A stretch of 64,000 bases of DNA from an uncultured Odoribacter sp. (lineage in GTDB: Bacteria; Bacteroidota; Bacteroidia; Bacteroidales; Marinifilaceae), in assembly GCA_910578105.1 (NCBI GenBank), contig CAJTPD010000003.1:171132-235131 (forward strand), in the 5' to 3' direction. The position numbers and the translations under genes are program-made. Within the stretch, counting starts at the first letter, position 1. Every line of letters begins with the position of its first letter. This document shows positions 62,764 through 64,000 of the stretch, piece by piece. Below the pieces are notes generated by a model. It saw only the letters and a program-made list of their open reading frames with translations. It ran no database searches and was not told the origin of the DNA.

Positions 62764-63420
62764 CTAACCATTAACTTTCTTATAATCTTCCAAAAACTTA
62801 GCCAGACCAATATCAGTCAAAGGATGATTCAACAAACCTTTTATCGCAGCTAACGGACAGGTAGCTACATCAGCACCAGCCTCTATACATTGAATAATAT
62901 GCTGAGTGGAACGAATTGAAGCTGCTAATACCTGAGTGGGATAACCGTAATATGTAAACATATCCACTATTTTACTTACCAACTCTATTCCATCACTTGA
63001 GATATCATCCAAACGTCCGACAAAAGGAGACACATAGGTTGCACCAGCTTTAGCAGCCAACAAAGCCTGTCCCGGTGAAAATATCAAAGTACAATTCGTT
63101 CGGATTCCTTTACCTGTAAAATATTTAATAGCCTTAATACCATCTGCAATACAAGGAACTTTTACCACAATATTCGGATGCAATGCAGCCAACTCTTCAC
63201 CCTCCTTAATCATCCCGGCAAAATCAGTCGCAATCACTTCTGCACTCACGTCCCCATCCACAATATTACAGATTTCAACATAATGTTTTTTACAATTTTC
63301 AACACCCTGTATTCCTTCTTTAGCCATCAGGGAAGGATTGGTAGTAACTCCGTCAAGAACTCCCAATTCATTTGCTTCACGAATCTGCGACAAATTTGCA
63401 GTGTCAATAAAAAATTTCAT
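62764..63420 (-). CDS. Transaldolase-like fructose-6-phosphate aldolase family protein
   Basis: A 218-aa short transaldolase of the FSA/TalC group. MKFFIDTANLSQIREA (1-16), GVTTNPSLMAKEG, the Schiff-base Lys87 in IVVKVPC, NCTLIFSPGQALLAAKAGA and SPFVGRLDD are typical. It either cleaves fructose 6-phosphate or serves as the transaldolase of the pentose phosphate pathway; sequence alone does not decide. First gene of the run with the YciO-type gene. Confidence 0.92.
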   Translation of the reverse strand: MKFFIDTANLSQIREANELGVLDGVTTNPSLMAKEGIQGVENCKKHYVEICNIVDGDVSAEVIATDFAGMIKEGEELAALHPNIVVKVPCIADGIKAIKYFTGKGIRTNCTLIFSPGQALLAAKAGATYVSPFVGRLDDISSDGIELVSKIVDMFTYYGYPTQVLAASIRSTQHIIQCIEAGADVATCPLAAIKGLLNHPLTDIGLAKFLEDYKKVNG

Positions 63421-63463
63421 AATTCAGTTTTTTCTAAGTTTGTAGTTTTAAACTTTATAAAAA

Positions 63464-63471
63464 CAAAATTA
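63464..63471 (-). promoter_or_regulatory. -7 element of the aldolase operon
   Basis: Reads TAATTTTG on the minus strand, exact consensus, 43 nt before the ATG. Confidence 0.5.
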
Positions 63472-63632
63472 GAATATTCCCAGTAATAAAACTATTAATC
63501 ATCCTGAAATTTTGAAACAATCTCTGTTCTTTCTTCTGCTTTGATTATTTTAATCATCATTTGCTTTATTTAAAGCCCCGGACAGACCATTCCCTCTCTG
63601 CAACACGTATACACTCCAGAGATTTTACAATT

Positions 63633-63860
63633 ATGCAAGAAAAAAGAAAAGAAAAAAGAAGAAAGGACCTTATACAGGTCATCCTGCTCATAGCCCTGTT
63701 ATTTTCCTATGCCCATTATGAAACCAAACGAAAAGAAGAAGCACATAGATACAGGGCTTTTGCCTCCTTTTCCAAAACCCCGGTCCACACACACACCATA
63801 GTCCCCATGCATTCTGACCTTCCCGTATCCCTTCCCCCGATTCAGGTCAGAGACTACTGA
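63633..63860 (+). CDS. Small hypothetical membrane protein
   Basis: A 75-aa frame from ATG 63633: very basic N-terminus (KRKEKRRKD), one hydrophobic segment (about 12-26, LIQVILLIALLFSYA), a charged stretch and a His/Pro-rich tail. I recognise no family. Coding is plausible because a membrane anchor with positive-inside residues is coherent, but no homologue is known to me. The frame continues upstream to 63561 without a better start. Confidence 0.4.
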   Translation: MQEKRKEKRRKDLIQVILLIALLFSYAHYETKRKEEAHRYRAFASFSKTPVHTHTIVPMHSDLPVSLPPIQVRDY

Positions 63861-63960
63861 ATAAACAACACCAAATCACCCATCTCATCTTCTGCCCATG
63901 TATCCCTACCGCAAATCCTCCCCCTCCCCCCCCTCCACACACACCATCCTGTCAATAAAA

Positions 63961-63988
63961 AAAGAGCCTCAATCACTTGAGACTCTTT
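63961..63988 (-). terminator. Terminator for a gene entering from the right edge
   Basis: Arms 63961-63972 and 63977-63988 form a 12-bp stem with one mismatch and a TCAC loop. On the minus strand TTTTTTTATT continues from it, so it ends a minus-strand gene lying beyond base 64000. Confidence 0.75.
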
Positions 63989-64000
63989 CGGAATTCGGCG

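Overview
The window reads as chromosomal DNA of a Bacteroidales bacterium, most plausibly Odoribacteraceae-like (Odoribacter/Butyricimonas relatives); the family-level placement is inference. Direct evidence for Bacteroidota: many gene starts have the Bacteroidota-type -7 element TAnnTTTG, a purine-rich Shine-Dalgarno is generally absent, there are two FecI/FecR/SusC/SusD loci, and lineage-typical families occur (DUF4251, DUF4843, PKD-like lipoprotein, FISUMP, HsmA/TIGR03987). I saw no rRNA, tRNA, CRISPR array, insertion sequence or phage gene.

Layout. 1-5.4 kb: periplasmic M16 protease, FucP-type sugar transporter, CBM9-like protein and a small three-helix membrane protein. 5.4-10.2 kb: DUF308 membrane protein, then prfC, a FlK-like hotdog thioesterase and uvrB. 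10.2-33.5 kb: the accessory core. A minus-strand protein with three thioredoxin-like folds but no CxxC stands divergent to locus 1 (sigma, anti-sigma, SusC, SusD, degenerate metallohydrolase-like lipoprotein, FISUMP lipoprotein, double-thioredoxin protein). Locus 2 follows (sigma, anti-sigma, SusC, SusD, DUF4843, PKD-like lipoprotein, TlpA-like thioredoxin).

33.7-64 kb is mostly housekeeping: enolase, RidA, HsmA-like protein, an MFS carrier, a nitronate monooxygenase-like protein, an active/inactive M16B protease pair, a NatAB-type ABC exporter, biotin carrier plus carboxyltransferase, two DUF4251 proteins, the serC-serA-DUF1015 operon, gcvT, a lone STAS protein, ornithine carbamoyltransferase plus carbamate kinase, ftsB-ruvX-def-comEC, trkA-trkH, mgtC, a YciO-type protein and a transaldolase-like aldolase.

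How the genes work together. Each accessory locus looks like a cell-surface signalling and uptake unit: a SusC with an N-terminal STN domain would signal to the FecR anti-sigma factor, which controls the FecI-like sigma factor, while SusC and SusD bind and import the ligand. Because both units end in periplasmic thioredoxin-fold proteins, and a third such protein is divergent to the first, I infer a disulfide-containing protein or peptide ligand rather than a glycan; this is the best candidate for an undescribed system. In the core half, serine/glycine genes (serC, gcvT) and the carbamate kinase gene share an AACGTT-centred palindrome upstream that resembles LacI-family operators.
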